Positions 1 to 8,404 of a DNA stretch of 64,000 bases are shown here, piece after piece. The position numbers and the translations under genes were made by a program. A model generated the notes under the pieces. It did no database searches. It was given only the letters and a program-made list of their open reading frames with translations, and was not told where the DNA came from. Location of the stretch: contig NZ_JAKRWM010000005.1 in NCBI RefSeq assembly GCF_022352055.1, positions 1 through 64,000 on the forward strand. The letters run 5' to 3'. This stretch comes from Cohnella mopanensis. GTDB lineage: Bacteria; Bacillota; Bacilli; Paenibacillales; Paenibacillaceae. Within the stretch, counting starts at the first letter, position 1. The number at the start of each line of letters is the position of its first letter.

Positions 1-1
1 A

Positions 2-415
2 ATGCCGGGCGGTCCCGGCGGAGGTATGTTCCCCGGATCAGGCGGACCGGGAGTGCCGGGTAGCCTCGGCGGAGGGATGTTCCCCGGATCAGGCGGACCG
101 GGAATGCCGGGCGGTCTCGGCGGGGGCATGTTCCCCGGATCAGGCGTACCGGGAATGCCGGGCGGTCCCGGCGGAGGCATGTTCCCCGGATCAGGCGTAC
201 CGGGAATGCCGGGTGGCCTCGGCGGAGGCATGTTCCCCGGATCAGGCGTACCGGGAATGCCGGGCGGTCCCGGCGGAGGCATGTTCCCCGGATCAGGCGT
301 ACCGGGAATGCCGGGCGGTCCCGGCGGGGGCATGTCCCCCAATCCGAATGGACCGGGTAGACCGGGTAGTCCCGGTTTCCCGCCATTACCGACTTTCCCT
401 GGTCCGAACTTTTGA
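2..415 (+). CDS. Glycine/proline/methionine-rich repeat protein, C-terminal part
   Basis: The reading frame is open from the window edge, so the true start is probably upstream. It contains seven tandem copies of a 17-residue unit (51 bp in DNA) of the form MPGG-P/L-GGGMFPGSG-V/G-PG. The last copy is degenerate, and a proline-rich tail ending FPGPNF follows. Gly does not recur every third residue, so this is not a classical collagen (G-X-Y) repeat. There is no recognisable domain. Such low-complexity Gly/Pro proteins occur in spore coats and exosporia of Bacillales, but nothing nearby ties this one to spores. Near-identical DNA repeats make copy-number change likely. Function unknown. Confidence 0.6.
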   Translation: MPGGPGGGMFPGSGGPGVPGSLGGGMFPGSGGPGMPGGLGGGMFPGSGVPGMPGGPGGGMFPGSGVPGMPGGLGGGMFPGSGVPGMPGGPGGGMFPGSGVPGMPGGPGGGMSPNPNGPGRPGSPGFPPLPTFPGPNF

Positions 416-454
416 ATTCGCCGATAGGTGACGTACCGTTACCTCTTTAGGCTT

Positions 455-1102
455 TCAATCCCCTTCCATCTCCTGTTCCACTTTACGGCGGAACAGGAAA
501 GGGACGGAGAGGGCAACGGCAAAGACGCAGCCGGCAATTGCAAATTCCCGCCAGCTTCCCTTAGTCAAGCTGGATCCGAGAAAGTTATAAGCGAAAGTTC
601 CCGGTAACGTTCCAATGATCGTGGCGGGAAGAAATGCCCTTAGTTGCACGCGGGCTACGCCCGCCGCGTAACTTACGAGATCGAAGGGCACGAAGGGAGC
701 GATCCGCAGCAGGAGTACCATCATGAACCCCTTCCTCTCCATTGCCCGTTCTATTTTCTCCAACCTCGGATCCTCTTTGCCTCGAAAAAAGCTCCTGCCT
801 ATTCTCCTCGCCAGTAGAAAGGACAGCACAGCCCCGGTAACCGCTCCGACTAACGTATACAACATCCCGAACCATGTCCCGAACGCCAAACCTCCAGCCA
901 TGGATAGAACGGATGCGGGAAATAAAATAAACGGTCGAGCGATATACATCCCGATATAAAGAACCGGAGCTATCCATCCGAACGATAACACCCAAGTTCG
1001 AATCGACTCCGGATTCAGCTTCAAGTAATTCAGATCGAACCATAACAAACCTGCCACGATAATGCATGCTACCGCGATTTTCCAAACCCAAGAACGACGC
1101 AA
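455..1102 (-). CDS. TVP38/TMEM64 family membrane protein (SNARE-associated/DedA-like)
   Basis: 215 residues starting at TTG, with AAGGAAGGGG nine bases upstream. It has an N-terminal membrane segment (about 8-22), then hydrophobic blocks around 42-62, 66-96, 128-150, 155-175 and 188-206. Family marks are the glycine-rich stretch GGLAFGTWFG (about 70-79) followed by GAVLSFLLARRIGR, and later RIAPFVPFDLVSYAAGV, typical of TVP38/DedA proteins, which are linked to lipid scrambling or transport across the membrane. It stands alone, convergent with the repeat protein before it. Substrate unknown; the family call is firm. Confidence 0.85.
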   Translation of the reverse strand: MRRSWVWKIAVACIIVAGLLWFDLNYLKLNPESIRTWVLSFGWIAPVLYIGMYIARPFILFPASVLSMAGGLAFGTWFGMLYTLVGAVTGAVLSFLLARRIGRSFFRGKEDPRLEKIERAMERKGFMMVLLLRIAPFVPFDLVSYAAGVARVQLRAFLPATIIGTLPGTFAYNFLGSSLTKGSWREFAIAGCVFAVALSVPFLFRRKVEQEMEGD

Positions 1103-1275
1103 TCGGACAAGCCCCTTCCTTTGTTTTCCATCCTTCTATTCGTATCATACAAAAACGGAGATAAGAAAACAAAATTAGCTGGCTAACCGATGCCAAGCCT
1201 CAAACGCAAGATCGATCCACGATTGTTCGCCACTTGGAAATATTAGCTTCTCTAGCCCAATTATTTAGATTACAC

Positions 1276-1303
1276 TGGAACTGGCACCATAAATTAACGT
1301 TAT
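1276..1303 (+). promoter_or_regulatory. ECF-type promoter before the sigma factor gene (inferred)
   Basis: TGGAAC at 1276-1281 and CGTTAT at 1298-1303 are separated by exactly 16 bases. This resembles Bacillus ECF promoters (TGAAAC, about 16 bases, CGT). It lies 33 bases before the start of the ECF sigma gene, so autoregulation is the simplest reading. Inferred from sequence only. Confidence 0.45.
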
Positions 1304-1336
1304 TATCATAAAGCCGGAATTGGGTGAGTCCTCCTT

Positions 1337-1915
1337 ATGTGCACGAATTTATTGCTGCTGCTTGGTTCGAATTTCCCGAAGTTAAACCAATCGCTGCAGG
1401 AAGAAATTTATCGCGAATTTTATCGGTTTCTGTATAAACCCATTCTATATATGGTCAACGATCATTCCGTGACGGAAGACATTATTCAGGAAGCGTTCAT
1501 GACAGCGTTGAACAAATGTCCCGCAGCCGAGAATGAAGAACATATGAAAGCTTGGATCAAAGTCGTCGCCCGAAATTATACGATCAACCATATACGCAAA
1601 AGAAAAAAAAGCCGAAACGATGTCAGCTTGGAGTACGCTTGGGAGAATAGCCCGATCGTGAACATCGCAGCGGGGGGATCCGTAGAACAAGAGGTTGAAG
1701 CCAAGTCGTTGGAAGAACAAATTTCCCGCCATATGTCGGACATGAAACCCGAGCAGCGCACGATCTTAGAGCTGAAGTGGAAAAAAGGGATGTCTTACAA
1801 AGAAATCGCGCATGAAATCCAAGATACCGAAATCGCGGTCAAGCATAAGCTTCATCGAGCCCGTAGCTATCTGAAAAGGAAATTGTTCAAGGATTGGGGG
1901 AGCCGCGATGAATAA
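1337..1915 (+). CDS. RNA polymerase sigma factor, ECF subfamily
   Basis: 192 residues. Region 2 runs from about 22 to 90 (EEIYREFYRFLYKPILYMV, then the DIIQEAFMTA helix and the KAWIKVVARNYTINHIRKRKK segment that contacts the -10 element). Region 4 spans about 125-185 and ends in the helix-turn-helix MSYKEIAHEIQDTEIAVKHKLHRARSYLK. The ribosome site is weak (GGTGAG) and the chosen ATG gives a normal length for the family. The stop overlaps the next gene by eight bases, so the two are translationally coupled, as usual for a sigma and its membrane regulator. An ECF-like promoter upstream suggests it switches on its own gene. The signal it responds to is unknown. Confidence 0.9.
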   Translation: MCTNLLLLLGSNFPKLNQSLQEEIYREFYRFLYKPILYMVNDHSVTEDIIQEAFMTALNKCPAAENEEHMKAWIKVVARNYTINHIRKRKKSRNDVSLEYAWENSPIVNIAAGGSVEQEVEAKSLEEQISRHMSDMKPEQRTILELKWKKGMSYKEIAHEIQDTEIAVKHKLHRARSYLKRKLFKDWGSRDE

Positions 1916-2705
1916 CGATCCTATGGAGCGAATATTCGATGCCGCATTCGAGGCTTCCGCCAACCAGCCTCAAGACGATTCCATCGACCCTCATCCTTCT
2001 TGGCTGAAGGTACAAAGAAAATTGGCGGCACGCCGCACTCGAAAAAACTTCCGATCGAGGTTATCAAAGCTATCCCTCGTTGCCGCTTCTATCCTGATCG
2101 GAGCGACACTCTTCGGCGACAACGAAGCGGCAAGAGCCATCGACCCCGTCTATGCGAAGCTGAAACAATATCCATCGGGCATGTTAAGCTTTTTTTTCGG
2201 ACGTTCCGACGATACGGCCGCCACCAAAGCAAAGACGCCTCCCCCCCCGGAGGCTCTGGAAGGGTTGAGCGTAGAGCGGGTAAGTGACACAACCGTTATG
2301 GTCAAAGTATATAGCCGCGACCATGCGAGCAAGTTAGTCTCGTTCCGTGCGCCAAGCTTTCCTTACATCCCGACAGGGTATTCCTTCGATACGGCTCAAT
2401 TGTACCTCTCCGAGGGTAGCGAGAAAGCGGATCATGCCGTTTATATGTTTCACACGAAGGAAGAGAAGCTTATGTTTGTAAGCTTGCAAAAAATAGAACC
2501 TAACACCGGTTTCGGAACGAACGTGCCGAGGGAAGGGGTCACCGTCAAGCCTATCCAGCTAAGCTCCGGTCCGGCTATACTCTCTACTACGACTAACGGC
2601 AGCAGCGCGATTGAAGCCATCGTAGGCGGAATTTACATTAATATGAGCGGTATCGTGGCAAGCGACGAACTGATTCGGATGGCTGAAGAGATGTTTGATT
2701 CCTAA
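1908..2705 (+). CDS. Membrane-anchored putative anti-sigma factor (DUF4367-like outer domain)
   Basis: 265 residues. A charged cytoplasmic head of about 50 residues (HPSWLKVQRKLAARRTRK) is followed by one membrane segment at about 55-69 (LSLVAASILIGATLF) and an outer region of about 190 residues with beta-rich, DUF4367-like character. The head lacks the HxxxCxxC zinc motif of ZAS anti-sigma factors, so the anti-sigma role rests on the eight-base overlap with the sigma gene and the topology. The outer domain may sense envelope conditions. A strong hairpin follows the stop. No other gene shares the operon. Confidence 0.65.
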   Translation: MNNDPMERIFDAAFEASANQPQDDSIDPHPSWLKVQRKLAARRTRKNFRSRLSKLSLVAASILIGATLFGDNEAARAIDPVYAKLKQYPSGMLSFFFGRSDDTAATKAKTPPPPEALEGLSVERVSDTTVMVKVYSRDHASKLVSFRAPSFPYIPTGYSFDTAQLYLSEGSEKADHAVYMFHTKEEKLMFVSLQKIEPNTGFGTNVPREGVTVKPIQLSSGPAILSTTTNGSSAIEAIVGGIYINMSGIVASDELIRMAEEMFDS

Positions 2706-2706
2706 C

Positions 2707-2752
2707 AAAAACAAGGTTGGACAGGATGATCATCCTGCCAACCTTGTTTTAT
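2707..2752. terminator. Bidirectional rho-independent terminator
   Basis: Arms AAAACAAGGTTGG (2708-2720) and CCAACCTTGTTTT (2738-2750) enclose the perfect palindrome CAGGATGATCATCCTG. The A-run on one side and T-run on the other let it serve the sigma operon and the convergent araB. Confidence 0.85.
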
Positions 2753-2796
2753 ATTCAAGCCAATTGTCCGCTTCAAGCGTAATCTACGAGATGATC

Positions 2797-4470
2797 TTAA
2801 CGCGAAGCTTCGTCCTTCAATGACTTCAATCGTTTCATCACGTCGTTTGCGCCTCTGCCGAAGTAATCATGCAAAACGCTGTACTCTTGGTAGAGTTTCT
2901 CGTATACGGCAACGTTAGCGGGAATCGGCTTAAAAGTTTCCTCGCGCACTCGCGCCATCGCTTTCGCCGCGTCCACGACGTTATCATAACCGCCTTTGGC
3001 GCTTCCCGCCGCAACCGCTCCGAACATCGCGGCTCCGATTGCCGGCGTTTGCTTGGAATCCGCGATTTTGATCTCGCGATTCGTGACGTCCGCGTAGATT
3101 TGCATCAATAGACGATTGCGTTGCGGCAATCCTCCGCATGCGTAAACTTCATCCACCGGCACTCCGTTATTGTGGAAGGCATCGATGATTTTACGCGTTC
3201 CGAATGCCGTCGATTCCAGCAAAGTCCGATAAACTTCCTCCGGTTTGGTCAACAAGCTATACCCTACGATGACGCCCGTCAGGTTCGTGTCTACGAGCAC
3301 GGAGCGATTGCCATTCCACCAATCAAGCGCGAGCAAGCCCGTCTCTCCGGGAGTATAAGCTTCCGCCCGCTCGGTCAACCATTGGTGTACGCCAACGCCT
3401 TCCTTCTCCGCCGCTTCCTTCACGTGTGCCGGTACCGCTTCCTCCACGAACCACTCGAAGATGTCCCCTACCGCGGACTGCCCGGCTTCATAACCGAGAT
3501 ATCCCGGAATGATTCCGTCCTCGACTACCCCGCACATTCCTTCGACTTCTACTTCATTCGATCCAAGGAGCATATGGCAGATGGAAGTTCCCATCGCCAT
3601 GACGAGCTTGCCCGGCGTGACGACGCCGACCGCAGGAACGGCTGCATGCGCGTCCACGTTTCCGACCGCGATTGCCGTCCCAGCATTCAAACCCGTTAGT
3701 TGCGCCATCGCTTCCGTCAGTTCGCCCGCTTTGGTTCCGAGCGGCATGATGTCTCCGCGCAGTTTCGTTTCCGTCAAGTTTTCTAGACGCGAATCTAGCG
3801 CTTTGAAAAAATCTTTGCTCGGGTAGCCGTCTTTTTTGTGCCAAATGGACTTATATCCCGCCGTGCAACTATTGCGCACAAAATTGCCGGTCATCTGCGA
3901 AATGACCCAGTCCGTCGCTTCCGTGAACAAATCGGTTGCTTCATAGACGTCGGGAGCCTCATTGACGATCTGCCATACTTTCGCGATCATCCACTCGGAG
4001 GAAATCTTGCCGCCATAGCGGGGAAGAAATTTCTCGCCGCGCTCCGCGGCAATCGCATTCAACCGGTCCGCCTCGTCTTGGGCAGCATGATGCTTCCATA
4101 GCTTTACCCAACCGTGAGGATTATCTTTCCACTCCGGCTTGAAGCACAGAGGAACGCCTTGCTCATCGATCGGCAGCATCGTACACGCCGTAAAGTCGAT
4201 TCCTAATCCGATCACGTCTGACGGATCGACGCCGGATTGCTTCAGAACTGCCGGAATAGAGCGACGAAGCACCTCTAAGTAATCATCCGGGTGCTGCAAT
4301 GCCCAATCGTGCTCCAGGGGTTGGCCGGAAGTCGGTAATGTCTCGTCAATAACGCCGTGCGGATAGGGAGTGACGTGATCCGCGATTTCGTGTCCGTTGG
4401 ACAGGTCGACAAGAACCGCGCGTCCCGATTGGGTACCGTAATCAACGCCGATAGCGTATTTGTGGCTCAT
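2797..4470 (-). CDS. araB: L-ribulokinase
   Basis: 557 residues, matching the usual length of Bacillus AraB (about 560). A FGGY-family kinase that phosphorylates L-ribulose to L-ribulose-5-phosphate in arabinose catabolism, in the cytoplasm. The N-terminal phosphate-binding motif [15 protein letters not shown] (8-22), the DFTACTMLP segment, the second-domain [14 protein letters not shown] motif and the nucleotide-binding [20 protein letters not shown] stretch are all present. The start has GAGGAGG seven bases upstream. It lies 47 bases downstream of araD with no terminator between, so araD-araB form one operon controlled by AraR. No defect seen. Confidence 0.96.
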   Translation of the reverse strand: MSHKYAIGVDYGTQSGRAVLVDLSNGHEIADHVTPYPHGVIDETLPTSGQPLEHDWALQHPDDYLEVLRRSIPAVLKQSGVDPSDVIGLGIDFTACTMLPIDEQGVPLCFKPEWKDNPHGWVKLWKHHAAQDEADRLNAIAAERGEKFLPRYGGKISSEWMIAKVWQIVNEAPDVYEATDLFTEATDWVISQMTGNFVRNSCTAGYKSIWHKKDGYPSKDFFKALDSRLENLTETKLRGDIMPLGTKAGELTEAMAQLTGLNAGTAIAVGNVDAHAAVPAVGVVTPGKLVMAMGTSICHMLLGSNEVEVEGMCGVVEDGIIPGYLGYEAGQSAVGDIFEWFVEEAVPAHVKEAAEKEGVGVHQWLTERAEAYTPGETGLLALDWWNGNRSVLVDTNLTGVIVGYSLLTKPEEVYRTLLESTAFGTRKIIDAFHNNGVPVDEVYACGGLPQRNRLLMQIYADVTNREIKIADSKQTPAIGAAMFGAVAAGSAKGGYDNVVDAAKAMARVREETFKPIPANVAVYEKLYQEYSVLHDYFGRGANDVMKRLKSLKDEASR

Positions 4471-4517
4471 GATTTGCCTCCTCGAAGGAATGAATGATAT
4501 CGTTCACAGATCGAAAC

Positions 4518-5222
4518 TTAGTGCTTCGAATCTCCCGGTTGACCGTAATAAGCGTTCGCGCCATGCTTACGCAAATAATGTTTGTCCAGCAGCGCTTGAT
4601 TCATGGACGGTACTCCCGCGTTTAATTGCCTTGTGTGATAAGCCATCTTCGCGACTTCCTCAAGCACAACGGCATTATGCAGCGCGTCCATGGCATCCTT
4701 GCCCCATGCAAACGGAGCATGGCTGTTCACCAGCACTCCCGGAACCCGATCCGGATTGAGGCCATGGAACGTCTCGACGATAACGCTGCCCGTTTCCGCC
4801 TCGTACGCGCCTTCGATCTCCGCGTTCGTCATTGGACGGGTGCAAGGAATCGTTCCGTAGAAATAATCGGCTTGGGTCGTTCCTAGCGCAGGAATTCCTT
4901 GCCCGGCTTGCGACCAGATCGTCGCCCACGGCGAGTGAGTATGAACGATTCCCGCTATGTTCGGAAAAGAACGATAGAGCACGAGATGAGTCGGGGTGTC
5001 CGACGAAGGGCGCATCGTCCCTTCCACAATGTTGCCGTCCAAATCCACAACCACCATTTGCTCGGGCTGCAATTCCTCGTAAGGGACTCCGCTCGGCTTG
5101 ATCACCATGAGGCCCGACTCCCTATCGAAGCCGCTAACGTTCCCCCATGTAAATGTCACGAGGCCGTATTTAGGCAACTCCGCATTCGCTTGGCATACTA
5201 TTTTCTTAAGTTGTTCTAACAA
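4518..5222 (-). CDS. araD: L-ribulose-5-phosphate 4-epimerase
   Basis: 234 residues from TTG at 5222. This start, rather than the GTG three codons earlier, has a properly spaced AAGGGGA site and gives the N-terminus MLEQLKKIV seen in relatives. It converts L-ribulose-5-phosphate to D-xylulose-5-phosphate, the last arabinose-specific step. Class II aldolase fold: TFTWGNVSG phosphate-binding loop, [10 protein letters not shown], the zinc-binding [14 protein letters not shown] and the later [13 protein letters not shown] histidine. First gene of the araDB operon; its promoter carries an AraR operator between the -35 and -10. Confidence 0.96.
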   Translation of the reverse strand: MLEQLKKIVCQANAELPKYGLVTFTWGNVSGFDRESGLMVIKPSGVPYEELQPEQMVVVDLDGNIVEGTMRPSSDTPTHLVLYRSFPNIAGIVHTHSPWATIWSQAGQGIPALGTTQADYFYGTIPCTRPMTNAEIEGAYEAETGSVIVETFHGLNPDRVPGVLVNSHAPFAWGKDAMDALHNAVVLEEVAKMAYHTRQLNAGVPSMNQALLDKHYLRKHGANAYYGQPGDSKH

Positions 5223-5290
5223 GTAAAACACTCCCCTTCCCTACGCAGATCAAGATATCAACGATAAATTTCTCCTCAATAGCTGATCTT

Positions 5291-5320
5291 ATTATACACT
5301 TGTACGTACAGGTGTGTCGA
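5291..5320 (-). promoter_or_regulatory. araDB promoter
   Basis: On the minus strand, TCGACA (5320-5315) and TATAAT (5296-5291) are separated by 18 bases, a near-consensus sigma-A promoter. The spacer is filled by the AraR operator, so bound repressor would block polymerase. Confidence 0.7.
5298..5313. promoter_or_regulatory. AraR operator in the araDB promoter
   Basis: ACTTGTACGTACAGGT contains the palindromic core TTGTACGTACA, close to the AraR operator as I recall it from Bacillus subtilis (core TTGTACGTACAA). Confidence 0.8.
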
Positions 5321-5329
5321 TAGTTAGCA

Positions 5330-6424
5330 TTAACGGATTTCCATCGTCGATTGACGAACGACCAGCTTAGGCGGATACAGCATCTCTTTGTTCGGCGGAA
5401 CCGTGCCCTTCTCCAATTGCGCGATGAGAAGATTCGCCGCTTGTTCGCCTAGGCCGGACTTAGGATGCTCGATCGTAGTCAATTTGATTTCCGTTGCCGT
5501 GGCCAAGAAAGAATCGTCATATCCGATAATCGAGAGGTCTTCCGGAATTCGCAAACCGATTTCCCTTACCGTATCCAGCAGAGAGATGGCCAATTGATCG
5601 TTATAGCATACGAGCGCCGTCGGCGGCTGATCGGACAGCAGCATTTCGCGAAGCATGCGATGCGGATGTTCTTCCTTGTCCTCCGTTGAATACCGCACGA
5701 GAAGGCTTCCGTCGGACGGAATATGGTGCTCCCTGCAAGCGCGGATAAATCCCTTCATTCTTCGAACGCCTTGCAGGTCATCCGTTTTGAAGAAGCCGGC
5801 AATCTTCCGGTGTCCTAGACCGATCACGTAACTAGCCGCCATGAAGCCACCTGCATCGTCATCTACTCGAACGCTAGGAAATTCCATGTCCGGATAGGAC
5901 TCGTTAATCATCACCATCGGAATGCCATGATCTTCAATGGCCAAATAATTATCGAAGTTCGGGTTGCCTTCCGCGCTCTTCGTCGGTTCTACAATTAACG
6001 CGCATACCGAATGGCTAAGCATCATCTCCAAGCACTCCCGCTCCCGATCCTTACGGTGATCCGTGCTGGACAACAGCATGCGGTAGCCGTTATCCTTCAA
6101 TGTCGCTTCGATTCCGCGGACGATCGAAGGAAAGATATAATCCGAGATGGAGGTCGTAATGACGCCGACAGTACGATTGCCAGAAACGCTGCGGCGCTCC
6201 GCTGATTGCCTGCTTACGAAAGTTCCTTTGCCCTGCTCGCGGGCAAGCCATCCTTCCGTCACAAGCTCGCCGATCGATTGGCGCACCGTCTGGCGGCTTA
6301 ACGAGTACTGCTCCGCTAACTCGTTCTCCGAAGGCAACTTGTCGCCCGGACGATATTTTCCGCTCGCGATCCATGACAGAATCTCTTCTTTTAACTGCAA
6401 ATATTTGGGTGATTGAGCATTCAA
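5330..6424 (-). CDS. araR: Arabinose operon repressor AraR (GntR-LacI hybrid)
   Basis: 364 residues from TTG at 6424. The ATG sixteen codons earlier overlaps the -10 box of the gene's own promoter, so it cannot be in the transcript; the TTG has GGAGG eight bases upstream. An N-terminal GntR-type winged helix (about 1-70: PKYLQLKEEILSWI, LPSENELAEQYSLSRQTVRQ, GTFV) is joined to a LacI-type effector domain (about 85-360, starting RTVGVITTSISDYIFPSIV). Length and chimeric structure match B. subtilis AraR (362). It should repress araDB and itself until L-arabinose binds. Transcribed in the same direction as araDB but from its own promoter. Confidence 0.95.
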   Translation of the reverse strand: MNAQSPKYLQLKEEILSWIASGKYRPGDKLPSENELAEQYSLSRQTVRQSIGELVTEGWLAREQGKGTFVSRQSAERRSVSGNRTVGVITTSISDYIFPSIVRGIEATLKDNGYRMLLSSTDHRKDRERECLEMMLSHSVCALIVEPTKSAEGNPNFDNYLAIEDHGIPMVMINESYPDMEFPSVRVDDDAGGFMAASYVIGLGHRKIAGFFKTDDLQGVRRMKGFIRACREHHIPSDGSLLVRYSTEDKEEHPHRMLREMLLSDQPPTALVCYNDQLAISLLDTVREIGLRIPEDLSIIGYDDSFLATATEIKLTTIEHPKSGLGEQAANLLIAQLEKGTVPPNKEMLYPPKLVVRQSTMEIR

Positions 6425-6470
6425 TTGGGGTACCTCCACTTCACGCGACCCTGTCAAAATGTATGTGGAC

Positions 6471-6504
6471 ATTATACCACAGCAATCGACTTGTACGTAC
6501 CTTT
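6471..6504 (-). promoter_or_regulatory. araR promoter region with AraR operator
   Basis: TATAAT occupies 6476-6471 on the minus strand. The operator ACTTGTACGTACCTTT (6489-6504) covers the area of the poor -35 box. This implies negative autoregulation. A weaker relative, TTGTACGGTACTA, lies at about 6525-6537 with an extra base in the core. Confidence 0.7.
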
Positions 6505-6616
6505 TCGAAGACTCTGCGGCTTAGTTGTACGGTACTAGCATTAACAATAGCCCGGGATGCCCAAACCTCGCGAAGTTATGTTATAGTTTGTGTATTCTGT
6601 CCGTTGGGGGGTTGTC

Positions 6617-6808
6617 TTGCTGGCCAATCAAATGATTTATTCGACCGAAAACATTGATATTAGCGCTGATTCCGATAAAAAACAGGTTCATATCGAACTC
6701 GCTAGCAGCGGATATCGCCCAAAATACGTTTCGCTGTTCATCGAAGATCGACACGAGCTGGAACGGATCATCCAAGCTTTGCAAACCGCGAAAACCTCAT
6801 TGGAATAA
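6617..6808 (+). CDS. Small hypothetical protein
   Basis: 63 residues from TTG at 6617, preceded by a GGGGGG run seven bases away; an in-frame GTG at 6590 would add nine residues but has no ribosome site. Acidic, soluble-looking (YSTENIDISADSDKKQVHIELASSG ... EDRHELERIIQALQTAK), possibly a short alpha/beta fold. It reads away from araR and is followed 42 bases later by the YcxB-like gene, so they may share a transcript. No family recognised; coding nature is supported by the ribosome site and amino acid composition only. Confidence 0.5.
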   Translation: MLANQMIYSTENIDISADSDKKQVHIELASSGYRPKYVSLFIEDRHELERIIQALQTAKTSLE

Positions 6809-6850
6809 CGCATACGTACGCCGCTTCATAGAATAAGGAGGAGTATCACA

Positions 6851-7348
6851 TTGATCGACATCACGTTTAAGTACAATGAATATATGGGCAAAGCCATTCG
6901 AGGTTATCATTACAACTCCCTTAGGTTCTGGATTTCCAACGGACTCGGCCTAGCGATCGTCCTGCTGGAAATCATCATGTACACCCAAACATCCAACCCC
7001 AAACTATTATGGATCGCATTAGTCGTATTGCTGGTGCTCGCCTTCTCTTACTTCACTTCCTGCTACCTGCAGCCTACGAAGTTTTCGAAAGATCCAAGGT
7101 ATAGCAAGCTGTTCACTTTATCCGTCGGAGACGAAGACATTCGCCTTCACTCCGAGGATCTTAGCTCCGATACGACTTGGGCGTCCGTTAACAAAGTATG
7201 GATGACGGACAAGTTCTACTACCTTTTCTTAGACAAGAGACAATTCTGGATCGTTCCGAGAGACCGATTCGCGGACGCCGCTCAAGAAGATCAGTTCAAG
7301 CAGATCGCTGGCCGACGCCACAAAATCAATCGGGGACTCATTAAGTAG
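6851..7348 (+). CDS. YcxB-like membrane protein
   Basis: 165 residues from TTG with AGGAGGAG eight bases upstream. A short N-terminal beta segment (IDITFKYNEYMGKAI) is followed by two adjacent membrane helices (about 27-45 and 50-68). A C-terminal beta-rich YcxB-like domain (about 90-155: EDIRLHSEDLSSDTTWASVNKVWMT ... FYYLFLDKRQFWIVPRDRF) faces the cytoplasm. This order is typical of the family, whose function is unknown. It ends three bases from the convergent HAD gene and no terminator separates them. Confidence 0.8.
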   Translation: MIDITFKYNEYMGKAIRGYHYNSLRFWISNGLGLAIVLLEIIMYTQTSNPKLLWIALVVLLVLAFSYFTSCYLQPTKFSKDPRYSKLFTLSVGDEDIRLHSEDLSSDTTWASVNKVWMTDKFYYLFLDKRQFWIVPRDRFADAAQEDQFKQIAGRRHKINRGLIK

Positions 7349-7351
7349 AAT

Positions 7352-8020
7352 TTATGTAGACTGTCCCAATGCGTCAATGATTTCCTTTAACGAACAATGC
7401 TCCAGGCTCTTCAGGGTCAAATCCGCTTCCGAGAAATCCATCCTGGCCGTTACCTTGTTCGGAATGGCTACTCCGAAGAGCCCCGCCGCTTTCGCCGCAC
7501 GCAGCCCGTTAACCGAATCCTCGATCGCGAACGCTTCATGGGGCTGAACGCCGAGATCTTCAACGGCTAGCCTGTACAATGCCGGATCGGGCTTGACCTG
7601 CTCCACGTCATCGGAAGTTCGGACCGTCTGGAAATACGGCCTGATTCCTTGGTTCCCGAGATGACGTTCGATCCAAGCCCGGTCCGAGCTGGAAGCGAGT
7701 CCGATTGTTAATCCCAATCGACGCGCCTCCTCCAATCGTTCCAACACCCCGGGGAACAGCGTCGCTTTCGCGACGTTCGCCGCATGCGCATTCCGATAAC
7801 GCTCCCTCATCGCATTCCGGTCTACCGGCACTCCTAAGCCTCTTTCCAATTCCGCGAAAGGATCATACCCTCCCGCCTTAGTGCCAATGCCCGCCGTCCA
7901 AGCATCGAAAGGGAATTGCACCCCATGTTCCGCGTATATTCCGCAATACGCCTCATAGGCGCAAGTTTCCGTATCCATCAACGTCCCGTCAAAATCAAAA
8001 ACTACCGCTTTAATCGCCAT
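7352..8020 (-). CDS. HAD-superfamily hydrolase (beta-phosphoglucomutase / phosphatase-like)
   Basis: 222 residues. Motif I DFDGTLMDTE (9-18) has the nucleophile and acid/base aspartates; motif II is ASSSD (about 108); motif III lysine lies in VKPDPALY; motif IV is IEDSVNGLRAAKAAG. The helical cap between motifs I and II puts it in the subfamily of beta-phosphoglucomutase and small sugar-phosphate phosphatases (YhcW-like). The conserved KPDP motif suits either reaction, so the substrate cannot be named. Stands alone. Confidence 0.88.
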   Translation of the reverse strand: MAIKAVVFDFDGTLMDTETCAYEAYCGIYAEHGVQFPFDAWTAGIGTKAGGYDPFAELERGLGVPVDRNAMRERYRNAHAANVAKATLFPGVLERLEEARRLGLTIGLASSSDRAWIERHLGNQGIRPYFQTVRTSDDVEQVKPDPALYRLAVEDLGVQPHEAFAIEDSVNGLRAAKAAGLFGVAIPNKVTARMDFSEADLTLKSLEHCSLKEIIDALGQST

Positions 8021-8106
8021 CCCTATCGCTCCCCGTCTATTTCTCTGTTTGATTTCATTCTATTCTACGCAAGAATGAGAGAATCGTCGACTCGGCAACG
8101 GATCGT

Positions 8107-8136
8107 AAAAAAAAAGAACCTGCTTTCGCAGGCCCT
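8107..8136 (-). terminator. Rho-independent terminator
   Basis: On the minus strand the stem CCTGC-GAAA-GCAGG is followed by TTCTTTTTTTTT. It lies just after the rfbF remnant and was probably that gene's terminator. Confidence 0.8.
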
Positions 8137-8174
8137 TCGTCTCCAGAGCGATCATGAGTTCGATCACGCCGCCT

Positions 8175-8354
8175 TCATGTCTGCCACACCTTCCACGGCG
8201 CAGATCCCGATTTCCACATGCCCTCTAGAAGCATTTTATCCCGCAACGTATCCATCGGATGCCAGAACCCTTCGTGGGTGAAGGCTTTAAGCTGTCTTTT
8301 CTCGGCAATCGCCTCCAGCGGTTCCTTCTCTAACATCGTATCGTCTCCGCCCAT
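8175..8354 (-). pseudogene. rfbF: C-terminal remnant of glucose-1-phosphate cytidylyltransferase (rfbF)
   Basis: A 59-codon open frame reads GGDDTMLEKEPLEAIAEKRQ ... THEGFWHPMDTLRDK ... GSAPWKVW then stop. This is the conserved end of RfbF, the CDP-glucose synthase of O-antigen/deoxysugar pathways (about 257 residues). The first roughly 200 residues are missing. Upstream of the ATG the frame meets a TAG within seven codons and I find no homologous sequence. The fragment keeps its own terminator, which suggests a recent deletion or recombination that left only the tail. It sits between the HAD gene and allB, and no partner genes (rfbG, rfbH) are near. Confidence 0.8.
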
Positions 8355-8404
8355 ATGGGCGTGTGACTACACGAATCTGACCCGATGAGACAACAGAGAA
8401 GACA

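Noticed and set aside
1..350. Regular repeats resembling a CRISPR array
   Set aside because: The 51-bp units are contiguous, have no unique spacers and code for a continuous repetitive protein.
585..1196. 203-residue minus-strand ORF
   Set aside because: It lies in another frame over the TVP38 gene, and its composition is not protein-like.
1103..1275. Gene or RNA in the gap before the ECF sigma
   Set aside because: No open frame with a ribosome site and no convincing fold.
6525..6537. Third AraR operator
   Set aside because: TTGTACGGTACTA has an inserted base in the core, so it is only a possible weak site.
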